From Echinococcus granulosus (lineage: Eukaryota; Platyhelminthes; Cestoda; Cyclophyllidea; Taeniidae): a DNA stretch of 64,000 nt. The position numbers and the translations under genes are program-made. This document shows, piece after piece, positions 40,601 to 51,600 of this stretch; the stretch's first letter is position 1; each line of letters begins with the position of its first letter. The stretch spans positions 816,585 to 880,584 of the forward strand of contig NW_020170388.1 in the NCBI RefSeq assembly GCF_000524195.1, in the 5' to 3' direction. Under the pieces are notes generated by a model. It searched no databases. It saw only the letters and a program-made list of their open reading frames with translations, and was not told the origin of the DNA.

Positions 40601-41641
40601 GCAAGTTGAGCTGTGGATTGTATGCAAAATTATGTAAGCGCGTGGTTATGGAGCATACCATAGGATAAGAAATATTAAATCCTAACGTTTCCTAATTTAA
40701 AAGCAGTCATTTGTCAAATGTTATCTTCATTGGGCATTGTTTTGAGTAAGGGCGCGCATGTTAAATATTGACATTGGAAGGCAAAATTTTGGCAAAGGTC
40801 ACGTCATTTTAACCATGGGCTTCACCCTAATTACCGTCCTCTGTTATGTACGAGAAAATTTAAAGGGAAATGGCTTTTGCCCAGTTTCATTCCGAACTTA
40901 AATAATGCCAATTTTCAAGAATTGACGTTCCTTCAGTGGAAAAAACTCACTGATTCCAAGTAGGCTTCATCGGGTTTGAAGTGAATTTTTTTGAAGTACT
41001 ATCTTTTTGAACAAATTCTCAGTGGTTGATGATTTTACAGAGGGACGAAAAGGGCTTGGAACCACTTAACTTGGAAAGAGTGTCCTAAGTAGGCATTAAT
41101 CTCTATTAAAGATTTTCACACGCTCACAAGTTAAGTGTTTTAAACTTTCAGAACTACGGCTTGTTACCATATTTTGAAGCGTATCTGAAATAGCAATTTA
41201 TAACCCTTGTATAAATGGGTCATTTGTGCCGTTTTCTATCACATTAAAATGAGCTCAGTCTTATCTTTAAGTTTTAACTTGATAACTAAAGAGTTTATCA
41301 AAATTAACTGGCGCACCTGCAGAATACAACTGTAGCAAAAAGAAGGCCCACGTAGGGCACCCACTGGGAAATAAGTTCTCCCACCGGCGTAAAGATGGAT
41401 TGCGCAACAACTGTCGATCCAAGGAACCATATGCTTTCACTGGTAGTAACCCCCAAATGCAGAATGAGATAGGTGTTGAGGTTTCCTATTTAATTGTCAA
41501 GTCATATTGATCCAAAGGAATGAGGAGCTCACCTATCGTATTACTGTGTCCGAAGGAGAATTCCAGCAGGTAAGAACCTACAACGGTTAGAATGCCAAGG
41601 CCCTGTTCCCTCGTGCAACAGCACCTCCTTCTACCACCCAT
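25483..41641 (-). CDS. Major facilitator superfamily transporter (oxalate:formate antiporter / monocarboxylate-like)
   Basis: Minus-strand exons are 41641-41533, 41485-41317, 37124-36977, 35958-35834, 35382-35277, then a gap in the model, then 32561-32439, 31945-31727, 29804-29705 and 25622-25483. All listed junctions agree in phase. The product should be a 12-helix plasma-membrane carrier for a small anion or carboxylate; the substrate cannot be read from sequence. The N-terminus is basic and Cys-rich (GGRRRCCCTREQG). Helix 1 is GILTVVGSYLLEFSFGHSN, and later helices include SIWFLGSTVVAQSIF, MVAFLFTNSVLFGIGMG, RIVGSALGFGTIMFVPLQ, ISLVIVATLNGIFNCVGYVI, PLVLFLLLLTTLVG and YDIFFWFVAGVGVL. The exon carrying helix 7 should lie between 32562 and 35276 but was not found, so the gene model is incomplete. 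The short tail is basic then Glu-rich. Confidence 0.82.
25623..29704 (-). other. MFS transporter intron (4.1 kb)
   Basis: The intron is bounded on the minus strand by GTAAGT and TTTAG. It contains one dispersed short repeat copy at 28439-28520 and several unsupported short frames. Confidence 0.7.
28439..28520 (-). repeat. Dispersed short repeat, copy 2
   Basis: Read on the minus strand it runs GAAGAGCTGAGGCTATTGGC, ATGGTGTGGAGGCCAT and AAGGAGCCGTAAGT, lacking about 20 nt in the middle compared with other copies. Confidence 0.65.
29705..29804 (-). CDS. MFS transporter exon: helix 11 end and helix 12
   Basis: The exon encodes ASSAITFSVTTSYQAIDQHY followed by DIFFWFVAGVGVL. It enters after TTTAAG in phase 0 and leaves at GTAAGT in phase 1. 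Confidence 0.85.
29805..31726 (-). other. MFS transporter intron (1.9 kb)
   Basis: The intron is bounded on the minus strand by GTACGT and TTTAAG. A 96-codon plus-strand frame at 31262-31552 is not supported as a gene. Confidence 0.7.
31727..31945 (-). CDS. MFS transporter exon: helices 9-11
   Basis: The 73-codon phase-0 exon reads APLVLFLLLLTTLVGLFPLV, then FMLYAFCVFGLHFAMAAVNV, then IAPLSDFGTNLAFCFCS. It lies between CCATAG and GTACGT. The DFGTNLA segment corresponds to the FG.N.G motif before helix 11 in this family. Confidence 0.88.
31946..32438 (-). other. MFS transporter intron
   Basis: The intron is bounded on the minus strand by GTAGAG and CCATAG. No feature was recognised inside it. 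Confidence 0.7.
32439..32561 (-). CDS. MFS transporter exon: helix 8
   Basis: The 41-codon phase-0 exon encodes VYGKATGFDAISLVIVATLN then GIFNCVGYVIARLACSKASFK. The sequence G.FN..GY..AR matches the helix 8 to loop 8-9 pattern (GR..WG..AD-like). It follows TTTTAG and ends at GTAGAG. Confidence 0.82.
32562..35276 (-). other. MFS transporter intron region with an unlocated helix 7 exon
   Basis: Between the helix 6 and helix 8 exons one further exon of roughly 30-50 codons is expected in phase 0. The continuous minus-strand frame just downstream of helix 6 holds SSQLVAAWRETRPKMMPRS, which resembles the loop before helix 7, but it runs into a TAA without a usable GT donor. The exon may be missed, diverged or affected by an assembly error. 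Confidence 0.5.
35277..35382 (-). CDS. MFS transporter exon: helix 6
   Basis: The exon encodes SEVACSNIFLIMGCVIFVIQ then SIAFTFSFIAFCFTK, between TTGCACAG and GTAACA. Its first base completes the His codon from the previous exon. Confidence 0.8.
35383..35833 (-). other. MFS transporter intron
   Basis: The intron is bounded by GTAAGT and TTGCACAG on the minus strand. No feature was recognised inside it. Confidence 0.7.
35834..35958 (-). CDS. MFS transporter exon: helix 5
   Basis: The exon encodes HYPQRSETIVRIVGSALGFG and TIMFVPLQAIVI, the typical W.P.RR...G...G.G.G...F.PL pattern, and leaves at GTAAGT in phase 2. Confidence 0.85.
35959..36976 (-). other. MFS transporter intron (1.0 kb)
   Basis: The intron is bounded on the minus strand by GTAAGA and TGCTGAAG. 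No feature was recognised inside it. Confidence 0.7.
36977..37124 (-). CDS. MFS transporter exon: helices 3-4
   Basis: The exon encodes RMVLLAFSGGTFLTMWSINN then GMVAFLFTNSVLFGIGMGL and a TLK segment. It follows TTCACAG and ends at GTAAGA in phase 0. Confidence 0.87.
39296..39374 (-). repeat. Dispersed short repeat, copy 3
   Basis: On the minus strand the copy contains GTCACTGGCATGGTCCGG, GCCATGTCTCCCAGAGGTAG and CACAAAGCCGAACCACGAG, matching the family in order. Confidence 0.65.
39926..40024 (-). repeat. Dispersed short repeat, copy 4
   Basis: On the minus strand it runs from CAGTAGGGATTGG through GACAAGGCCCATAGGCCA and CCCAGC to CCAAAACCGAAAG. It is a divergent copy. Confidence 0.55.
41317..41485 (-). 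CDS. MFS transporter exon: helices 2-3
   Basis: The exon encodes GNLNTYLILHLGVTTSESIW, FLGSTVVAQSIFTPVGELIS and a further hydrophobic stretch ending FCR across the junction. It follows AAATAG and leaves at GTGCGC in phase 2. The usual GxxxDRxGRR-like loop between helices 2 and 3 is not evident. Confidence 0.85.
41486..41532 (-). other. MFS transporter micro-intron, 47 nt
   Basis: On the minus strand it runs from GTGAGCTC to TTAAATAG. Removing it joins HSNTI to GNLNTY in phase 1, completing helix 1 and the loop after it. Confidence 0.85.
41533..41641 (-). CDS. MFS transporter first coding exon
   Basis: The ATG at 41641 (context GAACATGG) starts a basic Cys-rich segment GGRRRCCCTREQG followed by helix 1. 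The Cys run beside Arg is a plausible S-acylation site. The exon ends at donor GTGAGC. Confidence 0.83.
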
Positions 41642-43008
41642 GTTCCGTGTTGGTAGAAGTAGCTCGGTATGGACTTATATGAGTGGAAACTGCACTCGTT
41701 CGCACTTTGATTGGCCTGCATCTCCATTGGCTCATTGGATACGCTCAGAGGGCATTGTTCTGGGTGCGATTTTGGTGGAGGAGGTACCAATCCCATCCTA
41801 TTCGTCCCTAAGCTCTACCAAAAAATAAACTGTTGGAAGTGATTAGGCAAACTCCATGTTTAATTCTGTAAGATGTGGTACTAGATTCACACAAATTTTG
41901 ACATAATTTCCAAAAACTTGGATTTTGTACAAATACTTAAGCATACAAAACCGATGTGAGTTTTCGAATTTTGACCATAAAGTGAATAATCACAGAACCA
42001 ATTCGTTGCATAAAACCACAGGCATTATTTGGAGAAAGCCTGAATGAAAACCGGCGTAGAACTTGCTTCACATGTTTGCCCCCTAAAAGTGGTTTCCATG
42101 GCATTTTATGAAAAATTTGTCATTGGTCCGCATTAATGGAATTTGAAGTGGAGAAATTGTTGTTTTCACTTGGTCATTTCAATATCCCGATTTGGCAAGA
42201 ATATTCACCGTGTAAACAATCTTCATAGATTCCTCCAACTAAATAAATGATGCTTACTGCAGACCGACACTTTATACGCGTTTTCGCATTAAGGACCTTC
42301 AGGTAAACGGTCAGAATGACCCGCTTTGTCACGGTATTTGCATGATGGGTAATGTGATAAGACCAACTCCACATTATTTAGTTTTAAATTAGAATCTACG
42401 TTTTAGGTCTTTCGAAACTAGTAAATTACCAACATCTTTATAGAAGATATGGAAATATAATGACCCTAGGACTACAACGAAAGGTATTAAAAGTTATGGT
42501 AGAAAAACGTCAATGCGATTTTTTACAGGTTTTGGCAAAATTTGATTTTATGGACATTAATGAAAAAGATTTTTGGTTTCATAGCTCAAACAAGTTGCAT
42601 CTTTGAAATGTACTAAACAAGCGTCTTTTCAGAGCCTAAGGCGCAAAGCTACAAATCTATGCTTAACTATTGTTCGGGACTTTAAGCGAGGGAATGGATT
42701 TACTGAGCATAAAAATAAAACTGGAATTTGCAAAGCTTGAGACAGAGATTTGCGTTGTAACTCTTATCCCCTCAGATTTTATAAGGAGCTGATTGCAATG
42801 ATGTGACTATAAATGATTAAGTTCCTTTTTCATGCAGTAGAATGCAGACTTTTCATGGCACCACATTCAAGGTGACAGAATTTTAATGAGATCATTCACG
42901 CAATTTTTAAATACTTGATCTACAGTATTTTAAAGTGACTGTTCTAACATGTTGCAGGGGATTGCGACTTTCTTGAAGTCGGAAGATATCATACATTGCG
43001 GAGGTATA

Positions 43009-43088
43009 AGAGGGCTGCGGGGGGGGAATACTGGTACGGCCCCGTGGCCCCCGAGCGTGGGGCCCTTAAGTACCCGCGAAACCGAAAT
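43009..43088 (+). repeat. Dispersed short repeat, copy 5
   Basis: The copy contains GAGGGCTGCGGGG, ACTGGTACGGCCCCGTGGCC and CCTTAAGTACCCGCGAAACC, with the central segment shortened. Confidence 0.65.
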
Positions 43089-45896
43089 GATAAGTCAAAC
43101 AACTAATCAGATTCGCACAATATAGTACATTTTAGTGTTCTGAACTCTAAGAGTGGGAATCAGTGACCAATGAGAACATTTTTGTGTATTATTTGATTGT
43201 GACTCCCTTAAAACATCTGCGTAATTGTTCAATGGTTGTGGAAAATATGGATCACATTAAGGACGGAAATGGGCAAATGGTACTTATTTGTGTCCATGTG
43301 AGCTTTGAGGCATTTCTGGTTTAAAACCATTAGCAAATGCTAAAAATATATTGGCATTTTATTCGCAAGTTGTGTTCATAATGCAGATTGAATGATTTAA
43401 TGAAATAATCACCCAATAGGGCCTAATTTTGCAATAAAAATATTCAACTTTAGGTCGTTTATTGTTTTTTCTCTTTAGGACAGAATAATTTTAATTTAAA
43501 CTCACAGTAGGAGATAAAAATCCCCAAATAGGTAAAAATAGGCAGCAATAGGGACATTAGGAATACGAATTAATTCGTTGTATTTTGACATGCCTTATAT
43601 CCCGAGGGTTGGTTCAAAAGTTTAAATGAATATTACGAAACCATTAATGTCTTAGTAGCGGACTTGACCATCAGGAGCCCTTAAAAGGTCTGGCAACAAA
43701 AAAAGGCTCTATTTGAAATATTGGACAGTGTTAATGCGTTTTCCAGTGTGTTCACTATTTGCGATCCCAGACCTGATGTGTTTACCGGGTTATCTGCTGC
43801 TCACAAGTAAAGAGACGTAATTAATTTCAAAGCAAGAACATCATACACTCCCTTTGTTGGATCTACATTAAAATATGGACAATTATTTGTCTTAGACACT
43901 CGTCACCTATTTGTGACGCTGGATGTTGCTGAGAAAGTCTGGCCTCATGTGCGTTCTGATGGTGGTCAAAGGGTTTATATAAACTAAAATGGTCAAAAAT
44001 AAGACTGAAAAGATAATTAGGATGATTGTAGAAGTTAGTTCAAATCATTTTGCTACCTTGGATATTTATGGGCGCAATTAGTTCTCTGAACCAGCCAAAA
44101 TTATTGTCACAAAAGTTATTTTTCTTGCATACAAGTAAGTCTAAGGCAAAATACTCTGCGTCGAGATCAATTTTCACCTGCTCAACAATACCGAGTATTC
44201 TGTATGATGCCATCCTTACGATGGAATGATATTTATGGCCACTCATTCCAACCTGTGACGACCTACGCACTGGATATAGATGGTGTTAACCATTAAGCTT
44301 GTGCCTCTTGGCTTCTAGGTGTTCCGTCATAACAACCTATCTTTGTGCCGTGTCACATCTTTAACAATAGTCTGGATGCTTTCAAAATTAATACTTTTGG
44401 TCCACATTTAATGCAACTAAATAAGTTTCGACATTTTTAAAAGAATGATTAACTATAAGAAGCTCCCAAAATTATTTTACTCAGCCAACTAATCAAAACC
44501 ACAACCTGTAACCCATTCTAATTAAATAAAAACTCACAAACTATCCTCACATGGATAGTTTTAGCCCCGGCTGTCAAGAACAGTCAAAGCCTAGCTGGTC
44601 CCTTTTAATCTCAAAATCCTTTTCTGTCAGCATCAATGAATGTAACAATAACTTGGAGGTATCTTCTCACAGCCGAGCTTTACGGCACTGTTGAGCTATT
44701 TCTACCAAAGAAGATGACATTGAACAAGTTTCACTTGTGCCATATTTGACAGTTCTAAAGTCGCAGTCATAACGGTTGTTTGATCTTTGGAAAAAAATTC
44801 CTAATAAGCAATTGCGTCTGCCTTCCACGACACATTTCTCCTCAAAATGTTACCTGACGGTGTTTGAGGCTTGTTGCCACCTGCTTGTACGTGGTATGTC
44901 CGTGTGAAAAACTTTTCTTGTACTTTCACTACCTGATTAATATAGCTTCAAATGAATTATTTCACACACCACACAAACTATAGCGTCATTGAAAGTTGGT
45001 AGTAATACATTAATCTTGCTTTACTTTAATCAGTCTCGACATAACTCCCCATTATACCAAGAATAAAGGCACCTCCTGTACATGATACACTTTTATGTGG
45101 TAATTTACCATCAGAACAAAGCCTTTAACATCACTGGATTTTAGGTAGTGCGTTTTGCTACAGCTCACCAAATTTCTTGACAATTGCTGTATAAGGACCA
45201 ATCAAAGAATTTTCTGCAGATATGGAACAGAGTTAAACTCGGACCACCTCCGCCAAATTTTATAACATGCAGCCTACAAATAAGATGGAAGTAGTAGAAA
45301 TCATAGTGAAGGATAAAGTGACGACAAGTTCCGTCTTATCGTGCATGTATAGGAACAAGTACATCTGTTGGAAAAACTTCTGCATTTTAAAACAAGTCAT
45401 TACAACTAGCTACGCATTAGATACCTGGCATTTGTAATTAGGCATTTATTCGGGATGTGGTGCTATTTTTTCCGTGAAATCTGCGCGTAATCTCCTCCTT
45501 TTTTGTAGAAACACGTTTCTCAAACAATATCAAATAAGCAATTTATAACACGGGATTTACATGTTCTTACATCTTGACTGAAAATGCACTTACCGCTTCA
45601 GTGCTGGTAACACTCCCCATGTCTTGACTTCAGCTTTGGTTCCCATTTTAAGTTAACATTTAACTGCCCGAGATGATTTTGCATTAATCTGCGTCTGTAC
45701 GAATGCATACACATAAAGTGAACAAAATTTCGCCTAGTAACATGCATGAAATCCAACCTATCTGGTAAACAACTGAAAAAAAGGGGGTACAAAATATATC
45801 CAAATATTCCGTTAATTTCTTAACTTTTGATTTACTAGCACAGCTCTGTAATTCTTATAAAAGTTATCATTGTGAAACTTCGAGTTTGGTTTAGCT

Positions 45897-45998
45897 CTTC
45901 GTTTTGGTTTCACCGGCACTTAAGGCTCCTCCTTTGCACATTGCCTGGGCGGCTTGGCCACCGGACCATGCCAGCAGCCTCCCAGCCCTCAGTATATT
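45897..45998 (-). repeat. Dispersed short repeat, copy 6
   Basis: On the minus strand it runs GAGGGCTGGGAGGCTGCTGG, CATGGTCCGGTGGCCAAGCC, GCCCAGG, then GGAGCCTTAAGTGCCGG and AAACCAAAACGAAG. It is one of the best copies. Confidence 0.75.
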
Positions 45999-46362
45999 GA
46001 CAATACATGATTTCTAAAGGCTCCAGAAAAGACTTGGGGCTCTACATTGGTGGCGATGGCAAGAGACAACGACTTTGATTTCTATTACTGAATTCCAAAC
46101 ATTTACAAGACAAAAGAAGAGCACATGTTGGGGACGGGAGAATTGTGACGACTCCCAACCAATAATTAAATAACTGATTACATGTAAAAGAAAATACGAT
46201 TTACTTTTATTTTGTATAGATTGCATTAAGTGCTGCATAGAAATTGGCCCAGCGCCTTTAAGTTCAAAATTATTGAAAGTATGTCGAATGCTAACAAAAT
46301 TAATCGTTGTTTGCTTAGATAGAACTTGGGATCGAATATGCGCAGCACCTCGAGTCTTTCAG

Positions 46363-46455
46363 AAGGGCTGAGCGGTCACCGGCACGGCCTAGAGGCCATG
46401 ACGCTTAGTAAAGGAACAATAGTGGAGCCTTAATTGTTCACGTAACCAAAAATGA
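46363..46455 (+). repeat. Dispersed short repeat, copy 7
   Basis: The copy reads AAGGGCTGAGCGGTCACCGG, CACGGCCTAGAGGCCATGAC, GCTTAGTAAAGGAACAATAG and TGGAGCCTTAATTG. Confidence 0.75.
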
Positions 46456-47215
46456 GTTTGAAAAGCAGCTCAGTTAGTACAGAGCCCCTCTCTTCTTTTA
46501 AGCGGCTCCCCAGTTGCTTAATCTGAGCACCCCCCAAGTTGGACGTCTCAAAGTAGTCGGTGTTGTAAGGAAAACAGCCACGAACCATCCACACCAGTCA
46601 TCAAATATGCCTGCAATTGAGAAAATATTTGATCTCAACGTCACTGCTCTCTCTTAGCAATTTCACTGGATCTGGAGTTTCGTCCCCTTTAGGAACTGTA
46701 ATAGGGGAAGGTGAATGAGCAGGTCATCGTGCACGTGGTAAGAATGCTGGCTTACAAGCAGAGTTGGTTAAAGGAGGGGGCTTGAAATAATTTCGTGGGA
46801 AAAATTTTTTGTGTTTCTTCCTCCTTGCCACCTTGTTTTCATTTAAGTTCTGCTCAGCCCTACCTATCTGTCTCCTATTCAGCTAATAGAGGTAAAGAAG
46901 GTACTGTGCCTTCACTTAATTGACGCCTCGATCCGAGCGTCGTTGACAGCCCTGTGGCACTTCCAAACGGTTCACGGCTAATGTCGCTTCAGTTATTAAT
47001 AGCATTCCTGCAGGAAATGGGACGGGGGTAGTTGCTGAAGGCAGATATTATAATTAATTCTTCTTTTAGAGGTTATCGCAGATTGTCCCATCCTTAGCAT
47101 ATACCTTTCTTCCGTCATATTAAAGTTTAGCATCAAGTGATAGAAACCAGAATAGTTGACTTTTAGGATCGAGTTCGCTTTTCGCTGCCGCCAGTGTAGT
47201 GCCCCGGATCCTCCA

Positions 47216-47310
47216 GAAGGGTTGCAGGGCCACGGGCATAACCTAGAGACCATGCCGCCCAGCAGAGGTACAACAGCAGGGCGTTAAGTGCCCGCGTTAT
47301 CAAAACCGAG
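47216..47310 (+). repeat. Dispersed short repeat, copy 8
   Basis: The copy reads AAGGGTTGCAGGGCCACGGG, ACCTAGAGACCATGCCGCCC, AGCAGAGGTACAACAGCAGG and CGTTAAGTGCCCGCGTTATC. Confidence 0.75.
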
Positions 47311-47610
47311 CATTAAACAAAGTGGTAAACGTAATAAGGAGGTTAGTGCGGTGTTATGAGGATGATGAATGCAAGGAGAATTTGAGGCGTCACTTTATAA
47401 AACTTTATCATGTAATAAAGAATGCGGATAACAAGACGTGATAAGAAGGAAATCAAAGTAACTGCATTTCAAAAAGACCGCAACATCAAAAATCGTGCCT
47501 AGTTCCCTTAAAAAAAATTTTCCCAAGAATGTTTCTGCTCAGAATGCTGGGACAGTGTATTGTTCCAATATTTTTAATAAATTCACATTAAAACCTTCGG
47601 CTAGTAAATG

Positions 47611-47710
47611 NNNNNNNNNNNNNNNNNNNNNNNNNNNNNNNNNNNNNNNNNNNNNNNNNNNNNNNNNNNNNNNNNNNNNNNNNNNNNNNNNNNNNNNNNN
47701 NNNNNNNNNN
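47611..47710. other. Assembly gap of 100 N
   Basis: There are exactly 100 N bases downstream of PICK1, probably a placeholder. The adjacent repeats may explain the break. Confidence 0.98.
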
Positions 47711-48302
47711 ATTCCGTTCACCAACACCAGCAATTCCCCTCCCACATCTACAAATCCACTTTAACAATAACGGAGAATGAAATTTGATTTAATTGAAATT
47801 TAAATTATGCGGAACAGAAACATCGAGTTCGTGGGCAAGGCGAAGTCACCTACCTATTTTTGGTTAGAAACTGGGGTAGTTCCAGAGTTGCCTTGGCTAC
47901 AGAATCCCTGGAAAGATGTGGCTTTAGCAAGTCAGATCGACTGCACTACCGCTAGGAATACTCGGTGTTAACCAACTCAATTCAACAATTCTATATCCAA
48001 CCGCCTCTAAAAATACACAGACAGAAATGCTCAAAAATTATTGCTTAGAGATTAATGTATAAAAATGGAAACCCTACAAATTTCACACAAGACAGTAAAA
48101 TAGAGCGCAAAGCAAGTCGGTATACTAAATACAAAATATACTTGCAGAAAGGAACAAGGTCTAGAAATGGAATGCACCATGATAAAGGCAAAAAATAAGC
48201 ATAAATGATAGTGGGGATACCATAATAACCACAAGAGGAGGGATAATATGGAAAAAAGGACAAAAGGAAGTCATTACATGACACCAGATTATGGGGAGAG
48301 TT

Positions 48303-48682
48303 CTATTCGATTGATATCAAGTCAAACACATCCTTCTGCTCTACGTGAGGCTTTGGGGTCTTCTCAGCACTCTCTCCAAGATCCAGCAACGTGTCCACGT
48401 TCTCAGCTAAACTAACGTTGACTAGATTGCTCTCAGTTGATACCAAGTCAGCAAGAGCCTCAACGTCAACGTCGTTGTCATTGGAGACGTCGATTTCATC
48501 GTCATCATCATCATCCTCAATTTCACCGGTGTTGATAAGCTCTGACTTATACGCGAAGGCGTCTCGAGAAAGGTCCATTTCCAGCGGAAAGATAGTTGCG
48601 CCCTTCATCACTTCGTAGCAGTTCTCGTGATAAGTGGCCATTGCGGAGACAAAACGTTGCAGTTGAATCACCGTGTCTTGCA
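48303..48682 (-). CDS. PICK1: PICK1 exon 9: BAR end and acidic tail
   Basis: The exon follows TTTATAG and reads VQDTVIQLQRFVSAMATYHE, FPLEMDLSRDAFAY, then the poly-Asp stretch and a unique tail ending VFDLISIE with a TAG stop. The QLQRFVSAM and FPLEMDL segments match vertebrate PICK1; the last 50 residues do not. Confidence 0.92.
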
Positions 48683-51600
48683 CTATAAAGGTGATTGTGT
48701 GTGCTTGATAGATTTTAGTGGACTTAGGGCCATAAAGCAATTAATCAAAGCATACCTTCAAGTATGGGGATGCTCAAGTTAAACAAAAATCCTCACTTCT
48801 ACAACCATAAGAAGACGTAGCTGTACCGTACGCAGTAGTAAGCGCTGTGTCATATTGCAAATAGCTAGCACACATGTCGTGGATCAGTCGAGTCCACACT
48901 CCGTCCGTAGGTGTATGGAACACCATGTGGTGGTGAACGAGGTTTATTGAGAAAAAAAAAGGGTACAATGCAAACCTGCTGATATTTACTCATATTTACG
49001 GAAGATAAGATGCAAAGCCGCTCAGCAGTAAAACAGCTAAATGGGATAAATTCCTCGAAGACGGCAGTATGCCTTAACGTTCGTGGCGAACTCAGCTACG
49101 CCATTTACCAGCCCACCTCACAACAGTCGTTGATGTGGAAATTTAGCGCGTGCAAAGCCTAATTCTGGATAGTCAAAGGATAATCTATTGCAAGATTGCA
49201 AACTGGGTACCAATACAGCTTTACACATTCGATCAGCAAGGAATAGTGGGAGGCTCCATTTAAATAAAGGACAATTTTGAAAAAGAAGGTCAAAATTTTT
49301 TAAATCACTTTATTATAGGAACCGAGACGTAGATACACAAATCCACACTGAAATTAATACCAGAGTTGTGGAAGCACGTAGAAGGTTGGAAGTTTTGCAT
49401 CAGGAAGTAAGAACATGCTCTATCTCTCTCTCGTTAAATGGTTATACAACCTAGAACAATGCAATGATGAAATCGGAGGTGATACATCGACTTTGGAGAT
49501 TACCTATTCGTTTCATACTAACACGCGTCAGGTTTTAACGTCGCATATTCATGATCTTATTCAATTTATCCAAAAACCTTCCTTTTAGCATTCATTACCT
49601 CCATTTTCAGTTTTCCTAAGCACATTCCATTTCGTCTTTATAGCATCCACCAAAATCTTTAGATTCATATAGACGTGACGAATGATAAAAGATTGCCTTA
49701 TCTTCATACGCTTCAATACATTTCCTCTCCAAAAGGATAATGGTACTTGAAATTGTAATACTTTGCGACAACAGCGACCAAAAAGCAACAGAAATGACTA
49801 AGTGGAAAATTGGAACATATTTATTTTTTTCCGTTCGCAGTACTTTTCCCCCAGTTTTAGTAATTAAAATCAAGACCAGGCTACTTTATTAACGCTTTCA
49901 GCATATATCCGATGCAGAAATTTCATTAACCTAAATAGACGAATTACAGAGCCTTACTTCAACTATTAGAAATGATTTTAACGAAAATGAGAATGAAAAA
50001 TAGGGTAGTGGCGACCTTTTGCAGAATATGTATTATTCCTAAGTGGTAACGAGAATTGGCACCATAACCAAAAGTTTTAGCATTGGGGGTTTAGTCTCAA
50101 AGCGTTTAAAGTGATAACAACCACAGTAACCCTTGCACAACCACTCCAAACGGATTTTCAGTTAGACACTTCAGAATCCTTGACAAAATAGAAAATAAGC
50201 ACAAAAAGCTGTGCAGTGACGAATTTCCAGAAAGTCTTATGCATGAAGGTTTCATATTTTTTGAACAAAATACCTATCTCACTTTCCTTTACAACGCTAA
50301 TGATTTCATTGAGTTATGATATCCTTCTTAATCCAAATCAGTTTTGGTGATTCTTTCTGACAATCAACAGGAAAGTAGAACACTTTTTGCCAAAAGTATA
50401 TCCAAACAAGGGAAATTATCTTTTCAAATTAAGAAAATTCATACATTTGACAGATTGAAGCACAAAAGACCTCCGTTTAGGTACAACTGCTGGAAATATA
50501 TGAAACACACTGAACAAACGCATATATGGTAAAATAAACTATCGAACCGATGCAGAGGAATAATTTGGTTCCAAATTTGACCCATTTTAGGCTTACAAAC
50601 GGTTGGCATGAAAGCATTGAATAAATTGAGGAAATATGTGCCTGGTGCCTAAAGTGGAGAGGCGCTGTCCATTGCCATACGCCCTCACAATTCACAAAAA
50701 CCATTTACTGACAAGGGGCCAGTAGAAAGCCCCATAGCCTCACCGTGTTTATTATCAAGAAGCTCGAGTTTGACGAGGACATCGCTGCGCAGTTTGGCAA
50801 ATCGCGACCTCGCATCCTGTCGACAGCGCAGAATTAGACGATACTCGTAGTTGCCCGTCTCCACGCGGTAGAGCGGCTCCTGCAGTGCGTTGAAGGTATA
50901 CTCCTCATCATCCATCTCCTTCACTTTCAAGCAGTACGACTGGAAGGCAGGGAAGGACAAAAAGGAACTACTTTCAAGGAGGCAGAAGAAGGCATAGGCG
51001 TTTGTACAGTAAACGCACCAAGTACTCGAATTTCACGTCCAAATAGCGCTTCACAGTGAGCTTGGTATCTGGAATGGCTTTGGTGAGGAATGTGTTCAAG
51101 TCTGAGACAATCTGGAATAAAGAAAAGCAACACATTTGTCAATAGAAATCTACTCTTAAGTGTTAAATTTTTACCTGGAAATGATGTATGGAATTTTTAA
51201 TGGGTTCAGCGCAAATTAATTCAATGGGTTAAGTGGCCACTGTCCAACACAAGAAGCCTACTGCTGAGGCATAGTTTGAAACGGAAAGCAATGGAGCATA
51301 TTAAAAACTGGCCCCTTTGGCGAAAAAAAGGGATGACAAGTACAGGGTTTGCATGCTTAAAAGAAGAAATCCGCTGATAAGGCTGGAATGTTGGATGAAC
51401 GAGCAGGTGCCAGGAACAATATCACAAAATACAACTGACATGAAATTCGGACGATTATTTGCGAGCCATAAAAAAACGCCATTCATATATATAATCGTTT
51501 TTCGAAAAATGATTCAAAACTTGTGACGGATAAATTATTGAAACAACGAATACTTAACAAAGGTACGATCTTTCACTGGAAAAGCACATGTAAGAATGAT

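Larger units (their letters stand above)
37125..41316 (-). other. MFS transporter intron (4.2 kb)
   Basis: The intron is bounded on the minus strand by GTGCGC and TTCACAG. It contains two minus-strand copies of the dispersed short repeat (39296-39374, 39926-40024) and a small TA run near 40034-40045. Confidence 0.75.
41642..48302. other. Gene-free interval rich in the dispersed short repeat
   Basis: About 6.7 kb lie between the 5' end of the transporter and the 3' end of PICK1. No exon could be supported. Four copies of the dispersed repeat lie at 43009-43088, 45897-45998, 46363-46455 and 47216-47310, and a 100-N gap lies at 47611-47710. Confidence 0.7.

Noticed and set aside
48391..48618. 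Plus-strand 75-codon Ser-rich frame
   Set aside because: It is the antisense shadow of the acidic GAY-rich PICK1 exon 9.
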